From assembly GCA_035578155.1 (NCBI GenBank), contig JAPWDM010000001.1:80891561-80955560 (forward strand): a DNA stretch of 64,000 bases, written 5' to 3'. Every line of letters begins with the position of its first letter. The stretch's first letter is position 1. Positions 1-10,632 of the stretch are shown here, one piece after another. A program made the translations under genes and the position numbers. Source of the DNA: Brachynemurus nebulosus. Lineage: Eukaryota > Arthropoda > Insecta > Neuroptera > Myrmeleontidae. Below the pieces are notes generated by a model. The model was given only the letters and a program-made list of their open reading frames with translations. It did not search any database and was not told the origin of the DNA.

Positions 1-449
1 GCATTATACTTAACAATTTTTCTAGATGTTTCTAACGAAATTACAATAACACTGAAATTTGCTAGATGTATTGTAAAAAACATCATGAATTGACAATATT
101 TCGTTTTTTTATAATTTGACTCGAGTTATTATAATAAAACGGTTTTGACAATATCGCTGCAACATATAAATAACGTTAAGGAAATCATCCACGCATTTTT
201 AAGGGGTAAAACCCATCGCTTCAGATGTGTACTTAAAAATTTAATAAAATTCGCGAAATTTTGTTTGAATAAAATATACTATATAGAATTCTAATATTAA
301 ATATAGCATTATTATTTTTTGCGTTCACACATTTTCAAGGGGTGCAGCAGCACTTCAAATATGTACATATAGATTTAAAAACTGACGAAATTTACTTTAT
401 AAAACACGGTCATATTGAAGCACTTAAAGTCTCTTTTCTGTACCACTAT
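1..449. other. AT-rich DNA without recognisable feature
   Basis: I see no convincing coding region, repeat boundary or RNA gene here. It is probably decayed transposon-derived sequence next to the repeat that begins at about 450. Confidence 0.5.
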
Positions 450-850
<401 letters not shown>

Positions 851-1381
851 ATAGCAGTAGTAGTTTTTGGACAGTTCTAGACCGACCATCCCACCATCCG
901 ACTCTTTTGAGCGACCTCGAATGGAGGCAAAACTACCCGGGGGGTTCTAGAGGCCTCCGGCGGTGGGTGAAGCAAAATTTGGTCTCAAACCTAACGACAT
1001 CTAGTGAAATTTTGTCCAACCCCACTGAAGCCAATGGAACTTGATCCAACCTAACAGAACCCCCTGGAACTTGATCTAACCTAACCTAACCTAACAAATT
1101 TTTTTTTAACCTAACGGAACCTAAGTATTCAAAATTTCCCTAACAGATGGCGCAGCTACCTTTGAGCTCTGTAAATTCCAAGTTTTCACTACTAGGTGGC
1201 GCTGCGCGTCTGGATACTAGCGATCCCTGTGCGTAAGTTTGATAAGATGGCACCAAAAATCCTTTTTGATAGTTAAAACATGGCGTTGCTAGTCTGAACC
1301 ACCGGGAACTCTGTACCTTGGTTCATAATTTTATCAAATTTTTTATCTGAAAACAGGTTTAAGCTTGTATAAATTGTCAGC

Positions 1382-1413
1382 TGACGTCATCAGGCTATTT
1401 TTCTACTATAAAA
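1382..1413 (+). promoter_or_regulatory. CRE plus TATA core promoter in the left arm
   Basis: A perfect palindromic CRE, TGACGTCA (1382-1389), lies 17 bp upstream of TATAAAA (1407-1413). The downstream leader is conserved in all three arms in the window. The promoter reads inward, so its transcript would be antisense to the arm ORF at 1503-1895. Confidence 0.6.
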
Positions 1414-1502
1414 GACCGTAGTATAACTTTTCAATTACAATTTTTGTTTGGAACTTTAGTGAAAACATTCAGTCTTATTGTTGTAAATTTTCAATTGTTG
1501 TG

Positions 1503-1895
1503 TTAAAAACTAATTATTGCCAACAACTGAATGCATTTATTGTGTAAATCAATTAGTTCGTCGTAAAATTGTTCGTATTCATCACGTAGCATTTCAGAAT
1601 TGTCGATAATTTGTTTAATAATTTCCTCTCGACGCTTCGCTTTACTTTGTTCTCTTAATACTGCGTTAGAACATTGAAGAAGATTGATGTAATGATCCGT
1701 AAATTCCATACAACAGAAATATTCCCATATCTCAATATTTCCAATATTTCGTCTATAATTGCACTTGAAAAGTCTACAAACCACCTCTATAAATTCAATG
1801 GTGTTTGTTGGATAATTTTTCACTATTTTAATACACAAGTCGAGCAATCGATTCAATTGGTGATCTTTGATTCCTCCCAGAGCACTTTCTTGCAT
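1503..1895 (-). CDS. Hypothetical 130-residue protein of the E1 arm
   Basis: An ORF that runs outward, towards the element end. The ATG at 1895 begins M-Q-E-S-A-L-G-G. A longer reading would need a GTG two codons upstream. The protein is mixed alpha-helical in composition, with a cysteine cluster in its middle (FKCNYRR, YFCCMEF) and a charged, probably helical segment rich in K, R and E (REQSKAKRREEIIKQI). The C-terminus is hydrophobic. The right arm encodes nearly the same sequence at 5124-5477, where most differences are silent or conservative, which suggests it was coding until recently. No family was recognised. The inward promoter of the same arm lies on the opposite strand, so what drives this ORF is unclear. 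It may be an arm-encoded accessory gene of the element. Confidence 0.5.
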   Translation of the reverse strand: MQESALGGIKDHQLNRLLDLCIKIVKNYPTNTIEFIEVVCRLFKCNYRRNIGNIEIWEYFCCMEFTDHYINLLQCSNAVLREQSKAKRREEIIKQIIDNSEMLRDEYEQFYDELIDLHNKCIQLLAIISF

Positions 1896-1920
1896 ATGCA
1901 CAAATTTTTAAAATAATTAT

Positions 1921-3590
1921 AAATTTTACAAGTTAAAAAGTGATTATTGTGTACCTATTTTTTTTTTAAAAAAAACTATACCTAATAAAAAAATTTAAAA
2001 AGAAAACCGATCTTTTGATTTACACCCATCCTTAAAAAATAAATCAAACTATTTTTTAATATTATGCCTTAAACTTGATGGATATATAAAATTCCATTTA
2101 CAATTATGGTACACCATATATACTCATAAATTTTACAAAAATGTATCACTCTGTATATTTTTTTTATCTTTTGATGGCGACATTTAATATTAGAATACAT
2201 ATTACTCAGCTAAAAAATCGTTACGAACTTACGTTATAAATATCTAAGTATGTATTTTTTAAATACCTTATAAATACCTATGATTACTATATGGCTAATC
2301 ACGCGATATCGTGTGATAAAATATAAGAATTTACTCATTCATAAATATTTGACGTAACAGACGTACTCATTTAACGTAAAAGATTTGATCTATATTTAAT
2401 AAAAAAAAAAAAAATAATAAAAAATAATTTCTTAACTACCTATATGTAATTTATATGTATTTTAACGACACAAAAATTATAATCATAAATAGCGAAAATG
2501 CTGATGAGACAGATTCCAAGTTATCATTTCGCATATGTGAGTACATCTCATATGTATTAATTGCATTATACATGCAAATATGCTACAAGAATGTACCTGT
2601 TAGAATTTTTATACATCAAATTTATTACCAATTGAAAATTTGATTGTAAAAATAGAAAATTAATATTTTTCCAGCAATTATAAATTCTATCAATATTAGA
2701 AAATTTATTTTCAAGAATAGTATTGTTGATATATAGGCGTGATAAATTTAAGAACCTATTCATTTAACGTAAAATATTTGGCCATCGATAAAACTGGCAT
2801 ATTTTTTTATAAACTGACTACTCAAAATTGTTATTTTAAGAAACATTTTTATAGGAATAAAAAAATTAATGTTGCGTTAACTCTTCTACTCCTAAATAAA
2901 AGCACTCATGCAATTCAGGGGAAAATTAGAACATTATTTACCTATATTGGGTAATTTAGGAAATATATATATGTAATATTTTAATAAAAAAAATCTTTAA
3001 AGGTGAAAAGATAAATCAAATCAAAATCCGAAAATGCGTGAAACCAGATCCAACGAAACTTAACCTATTGATCAAAACAAGTCACAAAAAATTTTCAAAA
3101 AGTGGTATTTTGCAAAGTAAAATTTTGAGTAATAATTATTATGTTTATATATTGCTTATATTCAGAAGTTCTTCTACTAACACATGTATTACTATGTTAT
3201 ATTATGTATCTTAAACCCTTCTCCATTCGTCATTTTCATGTTAGAATTTCTTAAACACATTTTTGTATGTTACATATTTTAACCAATGCTAATTAACAAT
3301 ATTGATCGCAGTGTGTACCCAAAATATAAGAATTTCCTAAACATATTTAAATAACACCATTTTGACTAGTTCAAAAAAATACACATTACATAGTTCGTTG
3401 TAAGAACAATCATTTCGGTGATTTTTTTTTAACGAATTACTAAAATTGTTTAAGGACTGTGGTATCTAAGAAATAATAACACTCACATAATTTTAAAATA
3501 TTTTATTAAATAATTAACTTTGGTATACAGCTATTGGAAAAGTTACACTATTGGTTTAGTTTACAATTTATTAAATGTTAGGAGTTTATT
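1921..3590. other. AT-rich interior of E1
   Basis: About 1920-2420 resembles 53.88-54.48 kb in the same orientation; shared landmarks include CCATCCTTAAAAAATAAATC and GGTACACCATATATACTC. About 3210-3590 resembles the reverse complement of 54.99-55.36 kb. Poly-A runs occur near 2400. I see no convincing gene between these blocks. Confidence 0.6.
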
Positions 3591-4483
3591 TTAACGCCTC
3601 CTATAGAGTTGTAAGTATAACCCTTTACCAGCAATTTTTTCATCACCATCGTTGACGACTGTATTCTCGTCATCATCAGATTCTCCTTCGCTCGCAGTAT
3701 CTTCGTTGTCGCTAGCAGACGTTTTTTTATCATCGTCTTCATCATCATTTGATACATACTTTAACACTGGTTCAATAATATCATGCTTTTCCAATTTCCT
3801 AGTTATTGAGATAATTCGCCTCCCAATGTGACTTTCCTTTAAATTATTAAAATGGCTTCGTTTTTTCTCATTTTCGATATAATCCGCAAAGCTGGGATTT
3901 GCAATATGATGCCTTTCCTTTAAATTGCACATAGTATTAACCATTTCTGCTCCAATTTGGGTCTGAGTCGCTAAACTTCTTAGTTCATCGACGATTGTGA
4001 ATCTTTTTGTTCGTTAGGTCGATTATTTTCGTCATTCACAGGTTGTAGAATATTAGGTGAGTTTTTTAAAGAATCGAATTTACTTTTGATTGCTTCTGCT
4101 GCAGCTATCATACTTTCATTAAAAGTATTCAAATTTTTTTTAGATAGATCTATATCATTTTCGTGCTGATTTTGAAATACTGGTGCTTTATCTTCCTTTT
4201 CTTCAATGTCATATCTTGCTTCGAAACTATATTCGGTTTCATTATCATCATCTTTATCATTCGATTTTGACGATTCATTTTGTATTGAAAGTCTCTTGTT
4301 CTCCGCATTGTTCACTTGTGTCCCATTATTTACCGACTGATTTGTGGTATATTCAAACTGATTATTTTCCATCTGACCATTATTGTTTGTATGATGTCCC
4401 CGAGCATGCACTCTTCTTTTCATATGTGGTAAAAGAGAATCTCTCCGCGAAAATGTCTTATCACAACGCATACACTCAAACAT
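3591..4483 (-). pseudogene. C2H2 zinc-finger protein with acidic tail, frameshifted
   Basis: The likely start is ATG 4483 (M-F-E-C-M-R-C). It is followed at once by one C2H2 finger (C-x2-C-x12-H-x5-H type, ending near residue 25), a long Asn/Glu/Lys-rich linker, and a 3' part with a very acidic stretch (NDDEDDDKK, GESDDDE) and the end KIAGKGLYLQLYRRR. Two reading frames, 4483-3980 and 3944-3591, are joined only by assuming one frameshift near 4005; coding-like sequence continues in the second frame upstream of 3944. A matching tail is found at 54929-54985 inside another element, in the opposite relative orientation. A nuclear DNA-binding role is inferred from the finger. I do not recognise the family. 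Confidence 0.5.
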
Positions 4484-4589
4484 TTTTGAGAGATGCGAAT
4501 AGTTTGATTTATAGCATAACACTGATTAGTTTTTATATCGACATGACCTTATATAGCACAATCAGAGCAGAACTGAGGTAAAGTAACGC

Positions 4590-5090
4590 CAATACCAAAT
4601 GACACCAAAAAGACACCAAAAAAAACACCAAAAATACACCTAGTGACACCAAATTACACCAAAAAATACACTAAAAAGACGCCAAGTGACACCAAAAAGA
4701 CACCAAAAAATACATCAAATGACACCAAGAATACACCAAAAATACACCAAATGACACCAAATGACACTAAAAATACACCAAGTGACACCAAATTACACCA
4801 AAAATACACTAAAAAGACGCCAAGTGACACCAAAAAGACATAAAAAAAATACATCAAATGACACCAAGAATACACCAAAAATACACCAAATGACACCAAA
4901 AATACACCAAGTGACACCAAATTACACTAAAAAGACGCTAAGTGACACCAAAAAATACATCAAATCACACCAAAAATACACCAAATTACACCAAAAATGC
5001 GCCAAAAATACACCAAAAAGACACCAAAAATACACCAAAAATACACCAAAAATACACTCAAAAATACACTCAAAAATACACACACAATAT
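4590..5090. repeat. Minisatellite, ACACCAAAAAT / GACACCAAAT units
   Basis: About 500 bp of degenerate 10-13 bp units around ACACCAA, with higher-order blocks (for example AAGACGCCAAGTGACACC occurs repeatedly). Open frames exist on both strands only because the unit lacks stop codons; they are not genes. It directly abuts the 5' side of the right-arm ORF. Confidence 0.95.
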
Positions 5091-5123
5091 GAAAGTGCTC
5101 TGTGAGGAATCAAAGATCACCAA

Positions 5124-5477
5124 TTGAATCGATTGGCCGACTTGTGTATTAAAATAGTGAAAAATTATCCAACAAACGCCATTGAATTTATAGAGGTGGT
5201 TTGTAGACTTTTCAAGTGCAATTATAGACGAAATATTGGAAATATTGAGATATCGGAATATTTCTGTTGTATGGAATTTACGGATCATTACATCAATCTT
5301 CTTCAATGTTCTAACGCAGAATTAAGAGAGCAAAGTAAAGCGAAGCGTCGAGAGGAAATTATTAAACAAATTATCGACAATTCTGAAATGCTACGTGATG
5401 AATACGAACAATTTTACGACGAACTAATTGACTTACACAATAAATGCATTCAGTTGTTGGCAATAATTAGTTTTTAA
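5124..5477 (+). pseudogene. Right-arm copy of the E1 arm ORF, 5' end lost
   Basis: Matches residues ~17-130 of the left-arm protein with few changes (A for L, N-A-I-E for N-T-I-E, S for W). Upstream in the same frame a TGA interrupts the segment equivalent to S-A-L-G-G-I-K-D-H, and the minisatellite replaces the equivalent of the left-arm ATG. The copy has no good start codon (TTG at 5124) and is probably not translated. The 3' end, LLAIISF-stop, is intact. Confidence 0.6.
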
Positions 5478-5566
5478 CACAACAATTGAAAATTTACAAC
5501 AATAAGATTGAATGTTTTCACTAAAGTTCCAAACAAAAATTGTAATTGAAAAGTTATACTACGGTC

Positions 5567-5598
5567 TTTTATAGTAGAAAAATAGCCTGATGACGTCA
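5567..5598 (-). promoter_or_regulatory. CRE plus TATA promoter in the right arm
   Basis: Mirror image of the left-arm promoter: TATAAAA on the minus strand (5573-5567) and TGACGTCA (5591-5598). It points inward, towards and against the ORF at 5124-5477. Confidence 0.55.
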
Positions 5599-6182
5599 GC
5601 TGACAATTTATACAAGCTTAAACCTGTTTTCAGATAAAAAATTTGATAAAATTATGAACCAAGGTACAGAGTTCCCGGTGGTTCAGACTAGCAACGCCAT
5701 GTTTTAACTATCAAAAAGGATTTTCGGTGCCATCTGTTGACAATTTATCAAACTTACGCACAGGGATCGCTAGTATCCAGACGAGCAGCGCCACCTAGTA
5801 GTGAAAACTTGGAATTTACAGAGCTCAAAGGCGGCTGCGCCATCTGTTAGGGAAATTTTGAATTCTTAGGTTCCGTTAGGTTAAATTTTGTTAGGTTAGG
5901 TTAGGTTAAAAAATTTTTGTTAGGTTAGGTTTGGTTAGAAAAAATTTGTTAGGTTAGGTTAGGTTAGATCAAGTTCCACTTGGTTCTGTTAGGTTAGAAA
6001 AAATTTCACTAGATGTCGTTAGGTAGGACCAAATTTCCTTAGGTTCTGTTGGGTTGGATCAAGTTCCATTGGGTTCAGTGGGGTTGGACAAAATTTCACT
6101 AGATGTCAGGTCGTTAGGTTTGAGACCAAATTTTGCTGCGCCCACCGCCGGAGGCTTCTAGAACCGCCGCGGTAGTTTTGCT

Positions 6183-6789
6183 TAGTTAGTTATAGAACAG
6201 CAGTTGGCAGTAAAATATATGTGAACAGCAAAGTGACATTGGCGTGTCTTAATAAGAGCAAAGTGAGGTCAACTGAAAACGAAAATGTTTTTAATAAATG
6301 TACTCAAATATTGTAAAAATATTTGAAATTCGATAGTATTTTCTTTTTATTGAGAAACAAATTAAAAGGAGAAGTTTCTTCACAAAAAGCTTTTCATTTC
6401 TTTTGAAAATACATACTATAAAGATATGTTAGGCGCTTATGTATCTGTCAAACAGTGACTTTTCAGAATATTTATTTTTTATTTTTCAATGAAATTAAAA
6501 CTGAAATTTTATTTTCTTATTGTACTTAGTTATCATTTTCATATGATAATTCAATCTATTTAATAATTTTATTTTCCGATGGAAAACGTAATAATCGTTT
6601 AATTTTTCGTTACTACATTGATTAAAATGGTAACCGCATTGAGCTAATATCTTTTTAAATTACGTAAAATCCTAATCGCTTGCAAGCACTTGAGTGCGAA
6701 ATTTAAGAGTGTCATTTTTAAAACGTAATGAGATAAAACAATGAAAATTTGAGTGTTACACAACGCTGAGAACACATCAAATACATATA
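6183..6789. other. AT-rich DNA without recognisable gene
   Basis: No ORF of interest. The block 6230-6490 resembles, in inverted orientation, the sequence at 9300-9560; shared landmarks are TCAAACAGTGACTTTTC, TTGAGAAACAA-type and GTACTCAAAT segments. The two are therefore inverted copies of an unnamed repeat. Confidence 0.5.
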
Positions 6790-7437
6790 CACAAAACAGA
6801 CCAATACCAAAAATTAACCAACCGTTACCACCACCTCATATTAAAATTCCAACAAATCCAAATACAAATCTTTAACTTTTTTTAACAAACCTAACCAATA
6901 TCAACCAAAATCTCCTGTTCAACCAATTCAGTATCAATCCCGCCCCCTATCACAATATCAACCACAAGCTAGAACAAATTTCAATCAAAATCGTCCTATA
7001 CAATCATGCAAACCTATTCCAATGGACATAGGAACAAATTACACACATATACTTACGTTCGCAACAATACCGACCTCAACCAATAGTAGGAAATAATTTC
7101 TTTAAAACGCAGAGTAAACCTACATTTATTAGTCAGGAGTTACATAATCAGCAACAACGTGTATAAGATAGCAATGAATATAAGGACTTTCAGATAAAAT
7201 CTATTGACGACGGAAATTTTGGTCAACCATTCGAAACTGACGAATCGGATTTTCAGTTCAGTTACCTGAACAAAACGGATCCACAGCCACGAAACTACTT
7301 CAACCGACCTTTAAAATTCCTTATCGATATCGGTTCATTCAGTTCCTTTATCAGTCTCAAATTTGTACATCCTGATGATATTTGCGAAACATTCTCCATA
7401 GAAATTCGTGCTATTTTAAATACGTATAAAGCCTAGC
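6790..7437 (+). pseudogene. Fragment of a second Ty3/Gypsy (errantivirus-type) gag-protease region
   Basis: Read in changing frames, the sequence gives a Pro/Gln/Asn-rich Gag tail including KPIPMDIG, an acidic SNEYKDFQ... ESDFQF segment, and then LKFLIDIGSFSSFI. The last matches the aspartic-protease active-site region of errantiviruses (normally F-L-I-D-T-G), with the catalytic-site T replaced by I. Several stops and frame changes show that it is dead. The main errantivirus at 10.6-21.4 kb has the equivalent region on the other strand near 19.3-19.4 kb, so this is a separate insertion. No LTR was found beside it. Confidence 0.6.
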
Positions 7438-7494
7438 ATGATCATCTCCATGTGGAAAAACAAAACGCAAATAATTATTTGGGCAGTTTTTTAA

Positions 7495-7745
7495 GCATTT
7501 TGTCAGTTAAAAATTTAAACGGTCAGTATTATATTTTTTGAGCAGTATTAAATCAACTTTAGCAGTAAAACGTGGTCAGTAATATAAATGAATTTGGTCA
7601 GTTATTTTATTCTACAATGGTAAGTAGTAATTATTATTTGGTCAGTAAATGATCAGTAGCATAACTAAATGGTTAGTAAAATAACTAAATGGTTAGTAAA
7701 ATATGTAAGCGGGCAGTTAAATAAATATTTTGCTAGTTCCCAGCA
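7495..7745 (+). repeat. Degenerate tandem repeat around GGTCAGTAAAATAA
   Basis: Roughly 25-30 bp units, each with (G)GTCAGT or GGTTAGT followed by A/T-rich sequence. An inverted, more diverged array of the same type is at 27.72-27.95 kb (TTACTGATC, TTACTGGCC, TTACTGCTC). Both arrays are next to the GGTTAGTTAAGG and TGTAATC repeats, so they belong to one mosaic family. Confidence 0.6.
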
Positions 7746-7857
7746 TATAGTAAAAGTCAAACGTTAGTTTCATTGAAAATAGGGTACAATTTGAGTCAAA
7801 AATAAATAACATTTCGTGATAACACAGCGCGCAAATTTAAAATAAGGTTAGTTAACA

Positions 7858-8016
7858 TAGTTTTGACAATGTACTTCGACTTTGATATAAAAACTAGGTA
7901 GTGAGGTTAGTTAAGGTTAGGTTTGTGTAGTTAGTTCTGACAATATATTTCTACTATGATATAAAAACCAGGTGGTGAAGGTTAGTTAAGGTTAGGTTAG
8001 TGTAGCTAGTTTTGAC
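7858..8016 (+). repeat. Two ~78-bp tandem units with GGTTAGTTAAGG
   Basis: Units begin GTTTTGACAAT / GTTCTGACAAT, continue through ATATAAAAACTAGGT and end in GGTTAGTTAAGGTTAGG. A single unit in the same orientation is at about 27.56-27.62 kb. Confidence 0.7.
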
Positions 8017-8265
8017 CAGTGTTGGGCAAAATGTAATCAAATAACAGATTACAAATTACGATTACAAAATGTAATCTGTGGTTTCTGACTACAGAAATAC
8101 ATTTTGTAATTGGTAATTATAATTACAAATTTATTATTTATTATTTACAATTTTCGATTAAAATTACATTTTGTAATCGCGATTTGTAATCGTTTATGGA
8201 TTACAAAATATGCAATCGTTTCAGTAATTTGATTACAAAATAACGATTACTTTTGCTTAAGGTAG
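8017..8265 (+). mobile_element. Probable hAT-type MITE rich in TGTAATC/GATTACA
   Basis: Starts CAGTGTTGGGCAAA, a common hAT-type terminus, and consists largely of inverted GATTACAAAT/TGTAATC words. The right end (GATTACTTTTGC) is diverged. It interrupts a third copy of the GTTTTGAC repeat unit. A related TGTAATC block is at 27.46-27.53 kb. Confidence 0.45.
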
Positions 8266-8720
8266 CTGACTGATAAAACGATTTTTTCAAAGGCTTTTAA
8301 TGAAACTTCTCTAGATATTTATTTAATTCTACACCAATAATATGAGCATTTACCGAAAAAAAAAATTGGCCACCCCAATTTTGAGGAAAACGATTTAAAA
8401 GTTTTGTAATTTTAACAAGGGCTCTTACGGGAAAACTATTTTTTTGATTAAAATGGAAACGTGTCAAAAAAATTTGATAAAAATTTAATATGTTATAAAA
8501 TACAAAGTTACAAACCATATTTAATAAGAAATAAAAATTATTACCAACGTCGCCGTCGTTGTTTAAATATAATTAATAAACATCATTTTACAACGTTTTT
8601 ACAACGTTTTTTCAACAATGTTTTTACATTACTACAGCATAAGCGCGCGGAAATTAAAAAAACAAGTGGTATACAAATATAATCACTGAAAAATATTAAT
8701 TCATTATTTAATTTTTGATT
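8266..8720 (+). repeat. Dispersed repeat shared with 57.94-58.37 kb
   Basis: Same-orientation homology over about 430 bp. Landmarks are ACTTCTC.AGATA, TTGGCCACCCCAATTTTGAG, GGGCTCTTACGG, GTGTCAAA and AATATGTTATAAAATAC, ending in CATAAGCGCGC..GAAATT. No coding capacity was recognised. Confidence 0.75.
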
Positions 8721-8875
8721 AAGGAAAATTTTTTTTTTCGAGATTTTTGTACCGATTACTTCAGAGCAACTACGTTAAGAGGTAAATATGAATGAAACTG
8801 CTATATGAATATATTAACTAAAAAATTCAATAGTGAAACAATTAGGTTAAAGAGGAAATAACGGCAGGGCCTTTA

Positions 8876-9034
8876 ACACACACTACGTCGTCAAAAGTAT
8901 GGGGTTACATTAACCCAGGGGGTGCCCACACTTTTTTCGCGGTATTGTACTTAACGATGTCGTACACTGCCGTGTCTAAAGTGTGTCCCCCTGAGTTAAG
9001 GTATCCCTCTACTTTTGACGACGTAGTTTGTGCT
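8876..9034. repeat. ~160-bp imperfect hairpin (MITE-like)
   Basis: The arms ACTACGTCGTCAAAAGTA (8881 on) and its complement ending near 9030 pair. So do TTAACCCAGGGGG and CCCCCTGAGTTAA. The loop is about 30 bp. No target duplication is obvious. Confidence 0.7.
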
Positions 9035-9098
9035 CGAACCCGGAAACCTCCTCTGCCTTGGTACTACCATGTAGGCGAAGCTTCGGGAAATCCTAGTA

Positions 9099-9100
<2 letters not shown>

Positions 9101-9189
<89 letters not shown>

Positions 9190-9225
9190 TTATTATATAG
9201 ATTAAATTATATATTAAATTATTAA

Positions 9226-9280
<55 letters not shown>
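9101..9280. repeat. Two (TA)n arrays
   Basis: Long TA arrays at about 9101-9185 and 9229-9280 are separated by a short duplicated TTAAATTATTA(T)A.AGATTAAATTA segment, which is repeated after the second array. Any ORF here is repeat translation. Confidence 0.95.
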
Positions 9281-9284
<4 letters not shown>

Positions 9285-10576
9285 TTATTAAATAGATTAA
9301 ATTATCATATAAAAATAAAAAAATAAATACTCCGAAAAGTCACTGTTTGACCGACAGGCGTCACCTAGGCGTCTAAACATATTTTTATAATAAGTATTTT
9401 CAAAATAAATGAAAAGTTTTTGTGAAAAACTTTTTAACTTGGTTTTTAATAAAAAGAAAATACTATGGAAATTCAAATAATTTGACACTATTTGAGTACA
9501 TTTATTAATAATATTTTCGTTTCCAGTTAATCTCACTTTGCTATTATTAAGAAACGCCAATGTCACTTTGTTGTATACATGTATTTTATTGCCAAGTATT
9601 GTTCTCTAAATAAATAAAAATAAATATAATTTTCAGTAAATTAATGAATAACTTCAAATTCTGTTTAATTTACTTTAAATATTAATATTTTAATTTTATT
9701 TTATTATGCAAAAATATTAAAAACTTAAAATGTCAACATCTAAAAGTCTTCTAAGCTTCATGATTGAAAGCTTAAGGGGTTAGGGGTAGTCAGCAATGTG
9801 AAAAATTGAGTATTTTAAATAATTTTGTTTTGACAGTAGTTTAAATTATTTTTTATTACTCATGCGGGAGAAGTACTAACTTGGCGCATACATTTCTGTA
9901 CGCAAAATAGTTGTTTGCCCACTGTACTCTTCCCGCATACTTTTTTGCGTGTGTAAAGTAACTTTCCACACGCAAATTGACAATAAAACACGCAAAGCCG
10001 ACATCTATACTACAAAATTTGAATTACTACCATTTATGTTATAGATATAATAGTGGAAAAGGTTTTTTCTTGGATGTAATAGAAATGTAACCGACCAAAA
10101 CACTGTTGATTGAAGTAGCCTCAAATACATATGCGTATTTTTACCGCCTAACTGATAAAAAAAAAAAATTCAAAAAATAAACTTGGGTAAAAAAATTTTT
10201 TTTCTTCGTTTATGTTTTTAGTTAATGCATTAGATCAGTTTTATCGAAAAATTAACATATATTCTCATTTAAAAATCTATAATTTTGTATCATAGCTCGA
10301 AAACCGTAAGAGCTATAAATCTCCTTACGATAGCAAGCGGTTGCCCCCGGCGATATCTACAACCTTTGTTTGAATGATATCTACAACCTTCGACTAAATC
10401 AACGATTTGACTGTAATAAAAATAATAATAATAATAATAATAATTTATTTTAGCCATAGATACAGTTATAGTACATCGGCATCGTCATAGAGAAAACAGA
10501 TCAATCTATTTTAAAATTATATGGACATTGACTTATCAGGAATAACTTGAGAGCGAGGAATAACTTGAGGAATAAC

Positions 10577-10578
<2 letters not shown>
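9281..10578. other. AT-rich repeat-derived DNA, no gene
   Basis: 9300-9560 is an inverted relative of 6230-6490. A short inverted repeat lies at about 9863-9945 (ATGCGGGAG...AGTAC against GTAC..TTCCCGCAT). An (ATA)n microsatellite occurs at 10420-10445. No ORF was recognised. Confidence 0.5.

Positions 10579-10625
<47 letters not shown>
10579..10625. repeat. (TA)n array at the 3' edge of the errantivirus
   Basis: About 24 TA units directly flank the LTR end. The opposite end of the provirus is also TA repeat (21432-21508), consistent with insertion into TA-rich DNA. Confidence 0.95.

Positions 10626-10632
<7 letters not shown>

Larger units (their letters stand above)
851..1920 (+). repeat. 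Left inverted arm of E1, with telomere-like pentamers
   Basis: Contains runs of AACCTAACCTAACCTAAC between about 1065 and 1130 mixed with diverged units such as CCTAACGGAA. CCTAA/TTAGG is the canonical insect telomere pentamer. The arm also carries the promoter at 1382-1413 and the ORF at 1503-1895. The same sequence occurs inverted at 5090-6182 and, diverged, at 52.63-53.47 kb. Confidence 0.8.
851..6182. mobile_element. Element with ~1.1 kb inverted arms (element E1)
   Basis: The left arm (about 851-1920) and right arm (about 5090-6182) are inverted copies of each other. They share the CCTCCGGCGGTGGG block, the degenerate CCTAA-type pentamers, the CRE and TATA promoter and a small ORF. The interior holds a broken zinc-finger gene and a minisatellite. 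A third arm in the same orientation as the left one lies at 52.6-54.5 kb; comparison suggests the outer end begins AGTAGTAG, which the right arm has lost. AG termini and long inverted repeats recall Polintons, but no polymerase, integrase or capsid gene is visible and the size is too small, so the class is left open. No target duplication was recognised. Confidence 0.65.
5090..6182 (-). repeat. Right inverted arm of E1
   Basis: Inverted copy of 900-1920. It holds the ORF at 5124-5477, the opposing TATA/CRE promoter (5567-5598), TTAGG-type pentamer runs at about 5880-5990, and the CCACCGCCGGAGG block near 6140. It ends near GTAGTTTTGC, about 70 bp short of the outer end of the left arm. Confidence 0.8.

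Noticed and set aside
4643..5113. Overlapping ORFs on both strands in the minisatellite
   Set aside because: The repeat unit lacks stop codons in several frames; the composition is entirely that of the repeat.
851..6182. Polinton/Maverick assignment for E1
   Set aside because: AG-type ends and long arms are suggestive, but no polymerase, integrase, ATPase, protease or capsid gene is visible and no 6-bp duplication was found.
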